This document shows, piece by piece, positions 11,640-23,059 of a stretch of DNA of 64,000 bases. The DNA comes from Saccopteryx bilineata (Eukaryota > Chordata > Mammalia > Chiroptera > Emballonuridae), in NCBI RefSeq assembly GCF_036850765.1, contig NC_089492.1, forward strand, positions 203,793,681 through 203,857,680. Reading direction: 5' to 3'. The translations under genes and the position numbers were made by a program. The notes beneath the pieces were generated by a model, which was not told the DNA's origin, ran no database searches, and saw only the letters and a program-made list of their open reading frames with translations. Within the stretch, counting starts at the first letter, position 1. Every line of letters begins with the position of its first letter.

Positions 11640-12070
11640 TGAAGAATCTGCTGTGTACCAGGCAGTATTCCAGGAGACAAGAATTATCAATATAGGAGGG
11701 GAAAAAATAAAAGACAAATGTCCCAGCCTTGTAGAGCTTAAATACTACGGGGAAAACCAGCAGAGTAAGGAAGATCAAGTAGTAAATTATATATGTTAGA
11801 TTATATAGTATATATATAAATTATATATGTAATAAGGGCAATGGAAAGTAAAGGAAAACATACGAGGATGGTAGGAGGTCCCAGCAGCTGAGATTAGGAG
11901 TTGCAATTCTCAAACAGGGTGGCCTGAGAAGGCCTCGTTGGGAAGGTGACGTTGACCCAGGGCTGAAGGAGGTGCAGGAGCAGGCCCTGCAGGTGTCCAA
12001 GAGGAGCCTTCCAGGCAGAGGTAACAGCAAGAGCAAGGGACACATAGGCAAAGGTTTCACAGGACCTTTC
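11640..12070 (-). mobile_element. L2 LINE fragment, antisense (first part)
   Basis: CTGTGTACCAGGCAGTATTC and the segment GGCCTCGTTGGGAAGGTGAC with AGCCTTCCAGGCAGAGGTAA match antisense L2. It probably belongs to the same original copy as 12905-13520. Confidence 0.7.
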
Positions 12071-12548
12071 TGTAGGAGAATTTAACATTTAACTTTCTCA
12101 ACCTTCTAACTCTGTTTCTCTGGAGACCAGATAAAGGTAGAATGTTACAGTGTTGCTTGGCAAGGTAGCTTATGATATAAATGACTGCTGACTGGTCAAC
12201 TGCACCTGGGCTGGGGAATAATAAACGCCTGGTAGGAGGCTATACCATAGGACTTCTGTGATTGTGGTGACACTTGTAACAAGGTATGTCTTTTTGACAC
12301 ATGGGAGAGTTATGTATTGGGTTATAAGAGATATGGGCTTTTTGGAACATAAGGCTTTTAAGCCAAGATAAATTCAGAACTTGCCTGCAGTGGTTCTCTT
12401 GTCCCTATGCCTGAGATGATCTGGGAGGAGAGGCTCAGGGAGAGCCTGGCTCTGGGCAGCAGTGTGGACCCCAGCACAGGCAGTGGTGAAGGTTCCCCCA
12501 AAAGGGAAAGCTGCTTTGCTGGAACGCTGTGGTTCCAATCCTGTATCT

Positions 12549-12900
12549 CTCTTCTTTTTTTTTTTTAATTTAGTGAGAGGACAGGAGACAGAGACCGACT
12601 CCCACATCTTGCCCACATCCACCCAGCAAGCCCACTAGGGGGCAATGCTCTGCCCATCTGGGGCCCTTGTTCCCTTGCTCCCTAGTGCCTGAGGCAGAAG
12701 CCATGGAGCCATCCTTAGCACCCAGGGCCAACTGGCCCTGATGGAGCCATGGATGCAGGAGGATAGGAGAAGAGAGAGAAATGAGGGGGGGAGGGATGGA
12801 GAAGCAGATGGGCACTTCTCCTATGTGGCCTGACCGGGAATCAAATCCTGGACAACCATATGCCAGGCCAACGGGCTACCACTGAGCCAGCTGGCCAGGG
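12549..12900 (-). mobile_element. tRNA-derived SINE, family II, antisense
   Basis: Poly(T) at 12553-12566, then GACAGAGACCGACTCCCACA. At the right end the head reads (reverse strand) CCCTGGCCAGCTGGCTCAGT. GTTCCAATCCTGTATCT is duplicated exactly at 12532-12548 and 12901-12917. Confidence 0.93.
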
Positions 12901-12904
12901 GTTC

Positions 12905-13520
12905 CAATCCTGTATCTTTCTAAGTGGTCCTGGGGCCAAGTAAGGTTGATGATCTGGCTGTAGAGATGATCCTAAAAAGCCTGCCAGTGATGTTAGGAAC
13001 ATCCCTGGTATGCTGATGGAAAAGCCAGGAGACCAGTACGGAAGAAGAGTGAGTGAGCGTAGTAGAAGAGTGAGGCCTGAGAGGTGCCGGGGCAGGTAGG
13101 GCCTTGTAGCCACTCCAAAGGTTTTGGCTTTGCTCTGACATGGGGCGTGTTTGGAGGATTTTGAACAGAGGGTAGTCATTATGTGCCTTAGATTTTAACA
13201 AGACCACTCAAGCTGTCAAGAATACAGTGCAGGGGCAAGAACAGGAGCAGGGGGATTATTTACAAGGCTACTACCATAATCCAGGCAAGACATAAATCAG
13301 ATGGTTTGGACCAGGATTAAAGTGGTGGTTCTGGTTATATTTTAAAGGAAAAGCACTAAGATTTACTAAAGATTGAATGTGAGTTATGAAAGAGAGAGAA
13401 ATAAAAAATGACTCCCAACAGTGTTGGGTCTGAGAAACTGAAAAAAGTTTTTGAGCATGGTAAGTTTGAGGTACGTGTAATAGATACCCAAGTAGAGATG
13501 TTAAGTACACAGATCGATAG
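12905..13520 (-). mobile_element. L2 LINE fragment, antisense (second part)
   Basis: GTAGGGCCTTGTAGCCACTC, TTTTGAACAGAGGGTAGTCA, ATAATCCAGGCAAGACATAA and AATGACTCCCAACAGTGTTG match consecutive blocks of the antisense L2 reverse-transcriptase region in the right order. The match fades after about 13520. Confidence 0.8.
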
Positions 13521-14083
13521 AGGACCCAGTAGATCAGGAAAATGAAGAATGGTCACCTTAGGAGGAAGGCGGTGATGGATCCAGTTGGAAGGATTACCCT
13601 TGATTTGGTCAAGGAAGTATTTCCACCAACATGAGGATGGTGGTGATGGATGCGTTTTATTGGAGTAGATGGAGGAGAGAGGCACAAAAAGATGGGAGTT
13701 GGGAGTGTATGACTTATGGGCCCGGTGAAGTAGAAAGTGATACATGTGCTGGGAGACTGTGAGCATAAGGAAGGCAGGACATGGCAACAGGAAGGTAGTG
13801 GAGTAGGGTCCTCAAAGAGGGCAAAGATTTGGAATGGCCATTTGGGAAGTAGAAGGCAGTGACATAGATCAGCAGGATGGCTGTCCATCCACCTTATGTA
13901 TTACTTGCCAAAGCACTCGGTGCTGCTGCAAGCAGGCCCAGGACTGGTTTCTCTCAGGTACGTATTCCACAGCAGGATGAATGTAGGAAAGAGAAACCTC
14001 ACAGAAAATGTAAGGACTGAAAGGCAGAAACCATGGGGACTAAACCGAAAACACAAAGTTAGTGTGTCTAAAAAGGAAAGTTT

Positions 14084-14457
14084 TTTGGGTTTTTTTGTAT
14101 TTTTCCGAAGTTGGAAACGGGGAAGCAGTCAGACAGACTCCCGCATGCGCCCGACCGGGATCCACCCAGCATGCCCACCAGGGGGCGATGCTCTGCCCAT
14201 CTGGGGCGTTGCTCTGTTGCAACCAGAGCCATTCTAGCACCTGAGGCAGAAGCCACAGAGCCATCCTCAGCGCCCAGGCAAACTTTGCTCCAGTGGAACC
14301 TTAGCTGTGGGAGGGGAAGAGAGAGACAGAGAGGAAGGAGAGGGGGAGGGGTGGAGAAGCAGATGGGCGCTTCTCCTGTGTGCTCTGGCCAGGAATCGAA
14401 CCCAGGACTCCTACACGCCAGGCCGACGCTCTACCACTGAGCTAACCAGCCAGGGCC
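14084..14457 (-). mobile_element. tRNA-derived SINE, family II, antisense
   Basis: T-rich start, then GAAACGGGGAAGCAGTCAGA. The reverse-strand head is GGCCCTGGCTGGTTAGCTCA with B box GGTTCGATTCC. AGGAAAGTTT is duplicated at 14074-14083 and 14458-14467. Confidence 0.94.
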
Positions 14458-15323
14458 AGGAAAGTTTATTTTAAAAGTGCCTGGATGCAAGCAGGCTGAG
14501 CCCAGCAAAGGGTGTCAGCTCCGAGCTACAGGAGAGAGCGTTAGATATAGGAGTTGCTGCAGGCCTTTGCTGGCATGGGGTTGCCTGCGCCTGGACATGC
14601 TGAGATTAGCATATCCTAGTCTGTGGCCTTGGTCACTGACTGTCTCCCTTTCTCAACCCTCAGGTCCCTCGTGATGGCCTTGTCTCAAGCACATTTCTCA
14701 GAACCTTCCCAGGGTGGGGGGAGTTGCTTAAGGGGAGGGGGAGGTTTGGCGAGGGAGATGCTTACTGAAGAAGTTGCCCTAGTGGGAAGTTGGGTGAGGG
14801 GAATTTGCGTTTTAAGGGGGCTCTGGATTAAAAGGAGTCCTGAACCTAAGCCTCACAAGAACTAGTAGCTAACTTGGAACAAAATGAGTAAAAACGAGAA
14901 CATGTACCCATGAAAACATCTGTAATGAACATCATTTGAGAAATGGGTCTGCCGTGAGTGCAGGGGAGGATTTGACAGGAGAGGATTCGAATGCAACTTA
15001 AACATCTTTTCCTGTATGGTGGTCAGAGTGATCTTCCCGGAGCACGGCCCCCTCTGTGTGTCTGCTGTGCAGAGCTCTCGGCTCTTTCCACTTTGCACCT
15101 GCCCAGTACGGTCACCATCACCACCACCTCCCATGGTCATTGCCCACTCCTCAGACAGGTGATCTAGTCTGGGCCCTTCACACACAGACCTGTTTCATCC
15201 TGATAGCCTCTAAAAGGAAAATGGATGCCTGTTGACTGAGATGTCCGGGTTCTGATGTCCACCCCAGAGGAATATCGCATCATAATATGAGGTGACCAGG
15301 CTCCGAAAATGTATAGAGTAGAC

Positions 15324-15468
15324 CAGGGGTCTCAAACTCGCGGCCCGCAGACTAATCCACGAAGTTCAAAATATTTTGGATAAAATTAAGTAAGCCCGTG
15401 GATTAGTCTGCGGGCCGCACAAAATTGTTTGGTGGGCCACATTGCGGCCCGCGAGTTTGAGACCCCTG
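15324..15468. mobile_element. 145-bp hAT MITE with nested inverted repeat
   Basis: Ends CAGGGGTCTCAAACTCGCGG and, inverted at the right, the same 20 bases, with perfect inverted repeats of about 25 bp. An exact 8-bp duplication GAGTAGAC lies at 15316-15323 and 15469-15476. Inside, bases 15340-15361 and 15397-15418 are a second, perfect 22-bp inverted repeat that extends the GCGGCCCGC motif. No coding capacity. The intact ends and duplication point to a young insertion. Confidence 0.92.
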
Positions 15469-15479
15469 GAGTAGACCAT

Positions 15480-15720
15480 TTTATTCAGCAAACATCACTG
15501 AGCACCAGCAATATATCAGGCATCAAGTCGGGCTCTAGACACTGAAAGAGAGATACCATACAGCCCCTGCCAGCAGGTTGCTAATAGTCTAAAAACTGAA
15601 GAAATGCATAAGCAATGTCATTCAGTGTAAGTGCCTTAAGGGCATTAAGTATGATGTTATCATTTCAGCTACTGGAAGTTAGGGACTTGAGGAGGTAAAA
15701 ATTGAGCCTCATCTCAAAGA
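15480..15720 (-). mobile_element. Possible L2 3'-end fragment
   Basis: TCACTGAGCACCAGCAATAT, GGCATCAAGTCGGGCTCTAG and ACAGCCCCTGCCAGCAGGTT resemble the L2 tail. Weak and diverged. Confidence 0.45.
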
Positions 15721-16037
15721 ATGAGTATACAATATATATATTTTAAGAGGAATGGAAGAAAAAAATCAGTGGACACAGAAGGTGTAGTAAGATCATGTCA
15801 CAAAGTCCCCATTGACTGGCACATATGGCATTTTAGGGAGCATTTCCTCACATAAAACTGTCCTATCCAGAATGCTAATAGCACTTCCATGGACACTGGT
15901 TAGAAACCTGTGCTAGAATCTACAGTGTATGTGCTTTAGCTCCCAGAATGAACCTAGAAGATTAGTCCTGTTTTTCAGAAGAGAATTCTGAAGAATAAAA
16001 GGTTTGGCAACTTGACCCAATGGGACTGACTGTATTA

Positions 16038-17277
16038 AAAGGAATTAATATCCAAAATATATAAAGAACTCACAAAGCCCAGCAACAAACAAGCAAACAA
16101 TCCAATTAAAAATGGGGAGAAGACCCGAACAGACACTTCTCCCAAGAGGACATCCAAATGGCCCAACAGATATATGAAAAGATGCTCATCTTGACTAGCT
16201 ATTCAAGAAATATACAAATTAAAACTACAATGAGATACCACCTCACACCTGTTAAAATGGTTATTATGAACAAGACAGGTGATAAGAGTTGGAGAAGCTG
16301 TGGAGAAAAAGGATCCTCATTCACTACTGGTGGAAATGCAAATTAGTACAACTGTTATGGAAGAAAGTATGGTGGTTCCTCAAAAAATTAAGAATAGAAA
16401 TACTATATGACCCCGCAATCCCTCTACTGGGTATCTACCCAAAAAACTCAAAAACATGGGTAAAGACATATGCACCCCCATGTTCATCACAGCATTGTTC
16501 ATGGTGGCCAAGACATGGAAACAACCAAAGTGTCCCTCAATAGGGAACTGGATAAAGATGTGGTACATATATACTATGGAATACTACTCAGCCATAGGAC
16601 ATGATGACATATTGCCATTTATAACAACATGGATGGACCTTGAGAACATTATACTAAACTAAAGAAGTAAATCAGGAAGAGCTAAGAACTATATGATTTC
16701 ACACACAGGTGGGATATAAAACTGAGACTCATGGACACAAATAAAAGTAAAGTGGTTACCAGGGATGGGCACAAAACACAATCAACAGTTCAAATGCTAT
16801 AGAGATGTTTATCTAAAACCTGTGTACTCTTTTTTTTTTTTTTTTTTTTGTATTTTTCTGAAGCTGGAAACGGGGAGAGACAGACAGACAGACTCCCGCA
16901 TGCACCCAACCGGGATCCACCCGGCACGCCCACCAGGGGGCGACGCTCTGCCCACCAGGGGGCGATGCTCTGCCCCTCCAGGGCATCGCTCTGTTGCGAC
17001 CAGAGCCACTCTAGCGCCTGGGGCAGAGGCCAAGGAGCCATCTTTGCTCCAATGGAGCTTCAGCTGCAGGAGGGGAAGAGAGAGACAGAGAGGAAGGAGA
17101 GGGGGAGGGGTGGAGAAGCAGATGGGTGCCTCTCCTGTGCGCCCTGGCCGGGGTTCGAACCCGGGACTTCTGCACACCAGGCCGACGCTCTACCACTGAG
17201 CCAACCGGCCAGGGCTAAAACCTGTGTACTCTTATTGACCAATGTCACCCCATTAAATTTAATTTCTAATTAAAAAG
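16038..17277 (+). mobile_element. 5'-truncated L1, 3' end, interrupted by a SINE
   Basis: The decayed frame encodes the L1 ORF2 C-terminus (ending in the segment that reads [14 protein letters not shown], then the YTMEYYSAI motif near 16575-16600). An L1 3' UTR follows. Frames at 16158-16346, 16289-16543 and 16456-16662 are pieces of one ORF2 split by frameshifts. A family II SINE at 16831-17215 splits the tail. Confidence 0.9.
16831..17215 (-). mobile_element. tRNA-derived SINE, family II, antisense, inside L1
   Basis: Poly(T), then GAAACGGGGAGAGACAGACA. The reverse-strand head is GCCCTGGCCGGTTGGCTCAG with B box GGTTCGAACCCCG. TAAAACCTGTGTACTCTT is duplicated on both sides. Intact and little diverged, so fairly young. 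Confidence 0.95.
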
Positions 17278-18129
17278 GGGGAAAGGATGTTATTATTTGT
17301 CAATACAGTGTTGACTCTTGCTCTGATTTAAAGGAATTAGAATCAATTCTCATGTTTCACTCATCTGACAAAAATCTGTTCATGTCTAAACAAGTAGCTA
17401 TTTTCAAGGCTGCTGTGAAATAAGACTTATACTATAAAAAGCATTGCTCAGATTACAACAGCTCCTATAAGACACAAATATAAACTCGCTGTAGAGCAGG
17501 AGAGTGTGTATCATGTCCTATTCCTGTACAGTCATACACCCTTAAAGACCAATAATGTAAACATTCAACTCTGTGCTATAAACAACACTATTCAAACAAC
17601 TCAACATTCAATAAAATAGACCAAATCCTTAAAGGTCAACATGTTGCTTCCTGGAAAAATAACATTGCTTTAGATCTCTGCTCCGTGACTCCAGGTTATC
17701 TTATTATGACCAAATCCAAAACAGCCCAGAGGCAGGCTATTACCAAATATAGAGTTAGCAGTTAAGAACCAGAAACAGGAACTGGAAGATACAAGCCCCC
17801 TGGAAGCCCTAAGGGACTGCTCTGTGAGTGTTAGACAGGAAAGACATTTCCTGCTTTCTGAATTGTGTTGTTGATGGGGGAGGGGGGTAGCCAAGAGAAT
17901 GATTTCAATGGTTTGAAACCACCCATAAAAAATCCTTACACACTTAACCCTATCACTAGGAGCAAACTGGTCAGGAGGGTCACCCTGGAGAAGAGTTTGG
18001 GACATCTGAGCTTGTTGTTCAGAGTTGATCCTCGCTTTGATTTCTGGTACATACTGAAGTTAACTTCTGCTTCTCTGATTTAGAACCATCAGTGTGAACT
18101 CCACGGTCAGTGGTCCTCAGGAAAAAATG

Positions 18130-18531
18130 CTCTCTAGTGGTTCAGTGGAAAGTATAGCTGGTAAATAATAGAGAGCCATTCATTTATTAGAGTAAGAGCA
18201 GACAAGCAAGCAGGCAAGGAAAGCTCCGACTCATTCTCCAATCTCCTCAGGACTCTCAGGCCCCCCACCAGCCTCAGTAGGGCTCCCAAAGTTCTCATCA
18301 CTCTCTCCCTCCCTCTGCACTCTCCAGCAAAACAGGTTGGGGGGGAAAAAAAAAACGTTTCTCCTGCAAACAATAGCGAACAACAGCCCCATTCCAACCA
18401 GAAGGCAATCTGCAATTTGCAATCTGCCGCCCTGAGGGCAAGCACCTGAAACCTCCCATAGCCTATACACACAAGGCACTTCCCAGTACAAGCCAGCAAA
18501 CTTAAAAAAAAAAACGTTTCTTTACCCAACA
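18130..18531 (-). mobile_element. Solo LTR, variant D of the local LTR family, antisense
   Basis: Reading the reverse strand, the element opens TGTTGGGTAAAGAAACG (right end 18531). It has AATAAATGAATGGC near 18170-18186, which parallels the polyadenylation region of the LTRs at 19011 and 22669. The left limit is uncertain and no duplication was found. Confidence 0.5.
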
Positions 18532-19010
18532 AGAGCCCAGAGTGATTTTAGAGGAGTTCACTTTGATAATGGCCCTGAATTCTTGCTTCTCTTTACCTGC
18601 CCCATTCTCTGTCCTGTACTGCCTGGATTTCTAGTAGGTCCCCCCCAACCCCACTTTTTTTTTTTCAAATCTGAATTCTGAATTTAGAAATTGAAGCTCA
18701 GAAATTCTTACTTAGATTAGCCTATTGTTTAAGGTGAAACTAAGAATACTGATGAAATAGCTGATAGCACTAATGGGTAGGCTTAGAATGAAGTCCTCGT
18801 CTATGTTTTATACTATGTACCACACTTCACCTACCATTCGACTTCAGTCTTTGGGGAATATGAAACAAAAGTCATTTGATGGTGAAAATAATTTAAAGAA
18901 CAGCCTTTCTCACCTCTGTAGGGATAGCAGTGAGTGTTAAAAGAGAAAAACACTATTTCAAAATCCCCGTTACATCTCGTAACAAAAATATGCCTTCATT
19001 AGGTCTTACC

Positions 19011-20264
19011 TGTTATGGTGGTTTGTATGGCCAGGAGCCGCCATCGTTCCCATTGGATTCAGGCAGACAGTAAAGAAATGGCGGAGTCGGAGGATGGTGG
19101 ATGTTGGGCAGATAAAATATATTATGCTCACTTTGTTAAAGACGGTGCTGCCCACGTGAAAGCCGTAGCCCAGGTGATATTAATGTGTGTTGGGGGCGGG
19201 CTGTGGGCAGGCAGGATCCTTATAGCCTGGGGCTTGGTTTTAGGACTAAGCCTGTTCCCACCCTTTTTGATGTGGGATGGTACAATCCTATCATGCCTCA
19301 GAAAGTGACTGTATTAGAGACTTCCCTATTTTGTATATTGGATTAAAGGTTTGGATTTCTACACTATAAAATAGGGGCAGAACGAGAGCTTGCTCTCTTG
19401 GTTCCTGAGATTATCATTAGAGGAGAGAGCAGAGAGGAGAGCAGAAAGAGGCCATGTAGCCAGGAGAAGCAGCCAAGATGGCGGAGTGTTGAGTGAGAAG
19501 CCAGTTTGTGCAGAGTTTGTGCAGGGAGAGGGAAGGAGATGGGGAACAGAGGGGAATAAAGTCTGGTGAGCTAGAAACTTTTGATTCTAGGAAACTCGGA
19601 TAAGTCAGTAGCTTTGTGAGCACTGAATATGAGTGGGTTTTGGAGCCCAGTGTGTGTTTTTTACTTGCCCGCCGGGTGCAAGCTAGTATTAAAGATGATG
19701 GCCCACCAGTTTTTGGCTCCGTTGTTTCTTTACCGACTGTCCAAATCCAATGTGAACCGGCATGGGCCAGGCTGCTGTGGTGGTGGCCGTGGCTACTGGC
19801 TTTATAGTCTGGGCTACATGGCCCAGACACCATGGGCCATTCTGTTTATTGGTGTCTCACCAAGACAGGCAAGCCACAAGGGAAGACATGGGAAAAGTAG
19901 AAAACCTGCTTTTCCCATGGAGAGCAAGGGATCAGGGAGGTCCCTGTAATGGTGATAGCAGGAACTGAGAGCGCGAGCCCCTGGTCTGCCCCATATTATA
20001 GAGTAAAAATCAAAACCTTTAATCCAATATACAAATAAGGAAGTCTCTGATACAAAGTCACTTATCTGAGGCATAAATGGGATTCCTCATAAGAGTACAC
20101 CACCCCCTATCATGCAACAGTCAAAGGTGTGGGGAAAAGCTTAGTCTTAAAACTAAGCCTTAGGCTATAACGACCCTGCCTGCTTACAGCCTGTCCCCCA
20201 CACCCAATGCAAACTATAAGCGAGCAAACATATATATCATATTTAAAAACTTATTTAACCAACG
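19011..20264 (-). mobile_element. LTR type B (3' LTR of an LTR element), split by LTR type A
   Basis: The reverse strand starts near 20264 (TG mutated to CG) with TTGGTTAAATAAG. It carries a TATA-like CTCTATAATATGGG near 20000 and AATAAACAGAATGGCCCA near 19835-19855. After the 19102-19806 insertion it resumes with CATCCTCCGACTCCGCC and ends CATAACA at 19011. The uninterrupted copy at 21768-22291 shows that these two pieces were once adjacent. Confidence 0.7.
19102..19806 (+). mobile_element. LTR type A, solo, nested in LTR type B
   Basis: Opens TGTTGGGCAGATAAAATATA and ends CTGGCTTTATA, a one-base change from the usual CTTTACA end. It has a TATA box CACTATAAAATAGGGG near 19364 and AATAAAG near 19556. 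About 705 bp, closely matching the solo LTR at 45382-46073. About 25 bases after its end (GTCTGGGCTACATGGCCCAG) may be a scrap of internal sequence. Confidence 0.75.
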
Positions 20265-21314
20265 TTCTACCCCTTTTGCTCGCTTCACAACCTAAAGCAT
20301 AAGTATTCCTGCATAAGGAAATTAGGCACATTACACAAACTACAACAACATGACAAATCATACAATTTCAATAATTACAAAGGTACATCTCACCAGTCTC
20401 TGAGCACTTTGCCGAAAGCACAAAATGTCCTCGGCCTTCTTTCTAGCCGTTTGAAAAGCTTCCCGGGGCAGGAGAAGGGCCTCCAGCAAAGCTGCCACCC
20501 TCCCTCATCAGGGTATTTCACATTGTCCAAAATCCGTAAGTCCATCCAACAAGGGAGCCAGTGCCCACATCAGTTGTAGTCCAGGAATCAGTCCACGCAC
20601 ATGGGGCCTCAGCCACCCCCCTCATCCCTTTCATCCTGGCAGGTCTTACACTGTCCCAAGGAGGAGTATGTGGCAATGGCAGTCAACATTTCCATCTCTG
20701 CTCCAGAGAGCATGATGGCATTCACCCCTATGTCCCAAAATTGCAGACCTACCAGGAACATAGTAAGTATTCCTTGCTGCTGGGCTCTCATCTTCTGGAG
20801 GCTACAGATCACAACTCCAGCCGGATTCTCCTCATCCTCCAAAGAGGAACTGAAAACACCAGCTCGCGCTGCTGGGTGTGAGCCCTGGGCTGCTGCCGCC
20901 TTCTGCTCCGCCAGCCTTGCAGCCCTGGCCTACCACCGCTGCTGGCTCTCCACAATGTCCAGGGCAACCTGCAACTCACGAACCTGTGATTCCTTCTCCA
21001 GCAGCTGCTCCATTTCCAAGTGAATCTCACAAACCTCATCAGTCTCCTCCAGTGCTTGCTCCAGCTCCAGGGTCGGCATCTCTTTCTCCCACGTTTGCTC
21101 CAGCCCCTTCCACTGCTCGGTTTGCAGGTCCTGGGCAGCCTCTTCCACAGAGCTCTCAGTTTCCTGATGCATGACTGTAAAAGTCGGCCAGCCTACAGCC
21201 CCAAAAGGACAGCCATGCAGAACCATAACAGCAGCCAGTCCACTACTCCACCACTCAAAGGTGGTAGCGGCTACATACTGATCTATATCGAATCTTCCCA
21301 CAGACTATGCCAAA
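20265..21314 (-). mobile_element. Internal region of a small non-autonomous LTR element
   Basis: Lies between LTRs in the same (reverse) orientation. On the reverse strand it begins TTTGGCATAGTCTGTGGG directly after an LTR end, where a primer-binding site is expected. It finishes with the purine-rich AGCAAAAGGGGTAGAA next to the downstream LTR, a plausible polypurine tract. At about 1.05 kb it is too short for gag-pol-env, and no protease, reverse transcriptase or integrase motif is visible. The one coherent reading frame is listed separately. Confidence 0.6.
20390..21301 (-). pseudogene. Decayed reading frame of the LTR element: hydrophobic segment plus coiled coil
   Basis: One frame runs 303 codons and is broken by four stops: TAG at 20930-20932 and TGA at 20609-20611, 20588-20590 and 20570-20572. 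TGA can arise from CGA by CpG decay. There is no ATG at the start of the frame; the first in-frame ATG is at 21224-21226. Visible in order: a hydrophobic stretch (about codons 21-45), a Glu/Gln/Leu-rich coiled coil (about 50-122), an Ala/Gln-rich segment, a second hydrophobic stretch (about 170-190), and an Arg/Lys-rich end. I do not recognise a family. It is not an obvious gag (no zinc knuckle), pro, pol or env. It may be an element-specific accessory protein or captured host sequence. Confidence 0.45.
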
Positions 21315-21704
21315 TGTAAAGCCAGTAGCCAAGGCCACCATCACAGCTGCCCAGCCCATGCAGGTTTGGATTTGATTTAGACAGACGGTAATGAAACAAC
21401 GCAGCCAAGAACTGGTGAGCCATCACCTTTAATCTTAGCTTGCACCCAGCGGGCAAGAAATACACACAATGGGAAAATACTTCCCTTTCCATTCAGGGCT
21501 CCCAAAGCCACTGACTTATTTGAGTTTCCTAGAATCAAAGGTTTCTACCTCACCAGGCTTATTCACCTCTGTTCCCCATCTAGATCCTTCTCTCTGCACA
21601 AACTCTGCACAAACTTCCTTCTCCTTCAGCACTTTGCCATCTTGGCTGCTTCTCCTCTCTTCCACGTGGCCTTTCTCTGCTCTCCTCCAGCATGGGCTCC
21701 TCTG
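21315..21704 (-). mobile_element. Partial LTR type A (3' half), antisense
   Basis: The reverse strand ends GGCTACTGGCTTTACA at 21315 and matches the 3' half of LTR type A, including AACTCTGCACAAAC on the + strand. The 5' half is missing. The break coincides with an 11-base C run (21705-21715), beyond which sequence resembling the element's leader begins. Confidence 0.65.
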
Positions 21705-21767
21705 CCCCCCCCCCCATCAAGGGTGGCGGCTCCATACCAATCTATGAATTCTGCCAACTACGCCAGT

Positions 21768-22291
21768 TGTTTGGCCAGGAGCTGCCATCGTGGCCATTCA
21801 CATGCAGGTTCCCATTGGATTCGGGCAGACAGTAAAGAAATAGCAGAGCTGGAGGATGGTGGGCCATTCTGTTTATTGGTGTCTCACCAAGACAGGCAAG
21901 CCACAAGGGAAAAGCAGAAAACCTGCTTTTCCCATGGACATGGAGGGCAAGGGATCAGGGAGGCCCCTGCAATGGTGATAGCAGGAACTGAGAGCGCGAG
22001 CCCCTGTCTGTCTCCATTTAATAGTGTAGAAATCAAACCCTTTAATCCAATATACAAATAAGGAAGTCTCTGATACAAAGTCACTTATCACTTATCTGAG
22101 GCATAAATGGGATTCCTCATAAGAGTACACCACCTCTATCATGCAACAGTCAAGGGTGTGGGGAAAAGCCTACTCTTAAAACTAAGCCTTAGACTATAAT
22201 GACCCTGCCTGCTTACAGCCTGAACCCCACACCCAATGCAAACTATAAGCGAGCAAACATATATCGTATTTACAAACTTTTTTGACCAACA
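21768..22291 (-). mobile_element. LTR type B, antisense (5' LTR)
   Basis: The reverse strand opens TGTTGGTCAAAAAAG at 22291 and has AATAAACAGAATGGCCCA near 21858-21880. It ends GGCCAAACA at 21768, then ACTGGCGTAGTTGGCAGAA, a candidate primer-binding site similar to the one at 21314. About 524 bp. No duplication pairs its outer flank with that of 19011, so the locus has been rearranged. Confidence 0.7.
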
Positions 22292-22668
22292 TGGTTTATT
22301 CAAAATGATACTTTTGATCATCCCTAGAACTATACTTCTTGTTATCTGTCACGTTGACAGTTTAGTGTGCAGTGAATTCCTGGCCACAAGAATAATATAT
22401 GAGTGTCTTTTACCTCACCCTCTTGGGTTTAATACAGGACTTGAATCAAAATGCTTTTCTTAGCTCATTTGATGCCACCCAATGCCAGTCAGTGAGTAAG
22501 AACCATTTCCTTTTATCTCACTGTTATGGATGGTTATGATCATGTTGCCTATTGATTGTTCAATAATACATCTTTTCCTCAAGAAAGCACTGACAAAGTA
22601 CTGGGTTCTTTCTATAAGAAGCAAATGAAATTTACCATGTTTAGTCTCTATTGTTGATCCTGAGTTGC

Positions 22669-23021
22669 TGTATGGCCAATAGTCACCGCCAGTCTTGGCC
22701 AATCACATGCAGGTTCCAACTGGATTCGGGCAGACTGTAAAGAAACAGTGGAGCCAAAATATAGTGGGCCATTCCTTTATTCAAGACTTGTACCAGCCCA
22801 CGAGCAAACACACAGGGAAAACACTTCCTTCCTCTTCATTCAGAGCTCACAAAGCTACTGACTCATTCTCAGGTTCCACAGCCAGGAGAATCTTCAGTTC
22901 CTCCTAGAATCAAAGGCCCCACCAATCTCAGCAGAGCTCACAAAAACCCCTCCCCTCTGTTCTCCATCTGCACACCTTCTTCAGCACTCTGCCTTCTCTG
23001 TGCTCTCACTCTGCAAATATG

Positions 23022-23059
<38 letters not shown>

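Noticed and set aside
13356..13888. Two reverse-strand open frames of 111-143 codons
   Set aside because: Low-complexity, Ser/Pro/His-rich; partly overlapping antisense L2. No start context or domain supports a gene.
16790..17273. Group of overlapping frames on both strands, up to 144 codons
   Set aside because: All lie in a family II SINE, whose GC-rich body stays open by chance; the same frames recur in other copies at 14040, 35462, 46208 and 46615.
20561..21319. Overlapping + strand open frames of 98-140 codons
   Set aside because: They are Ser/Pro/Cys-rich mirror frames of the reverse-strand coiled-coil frame in the LTR element.
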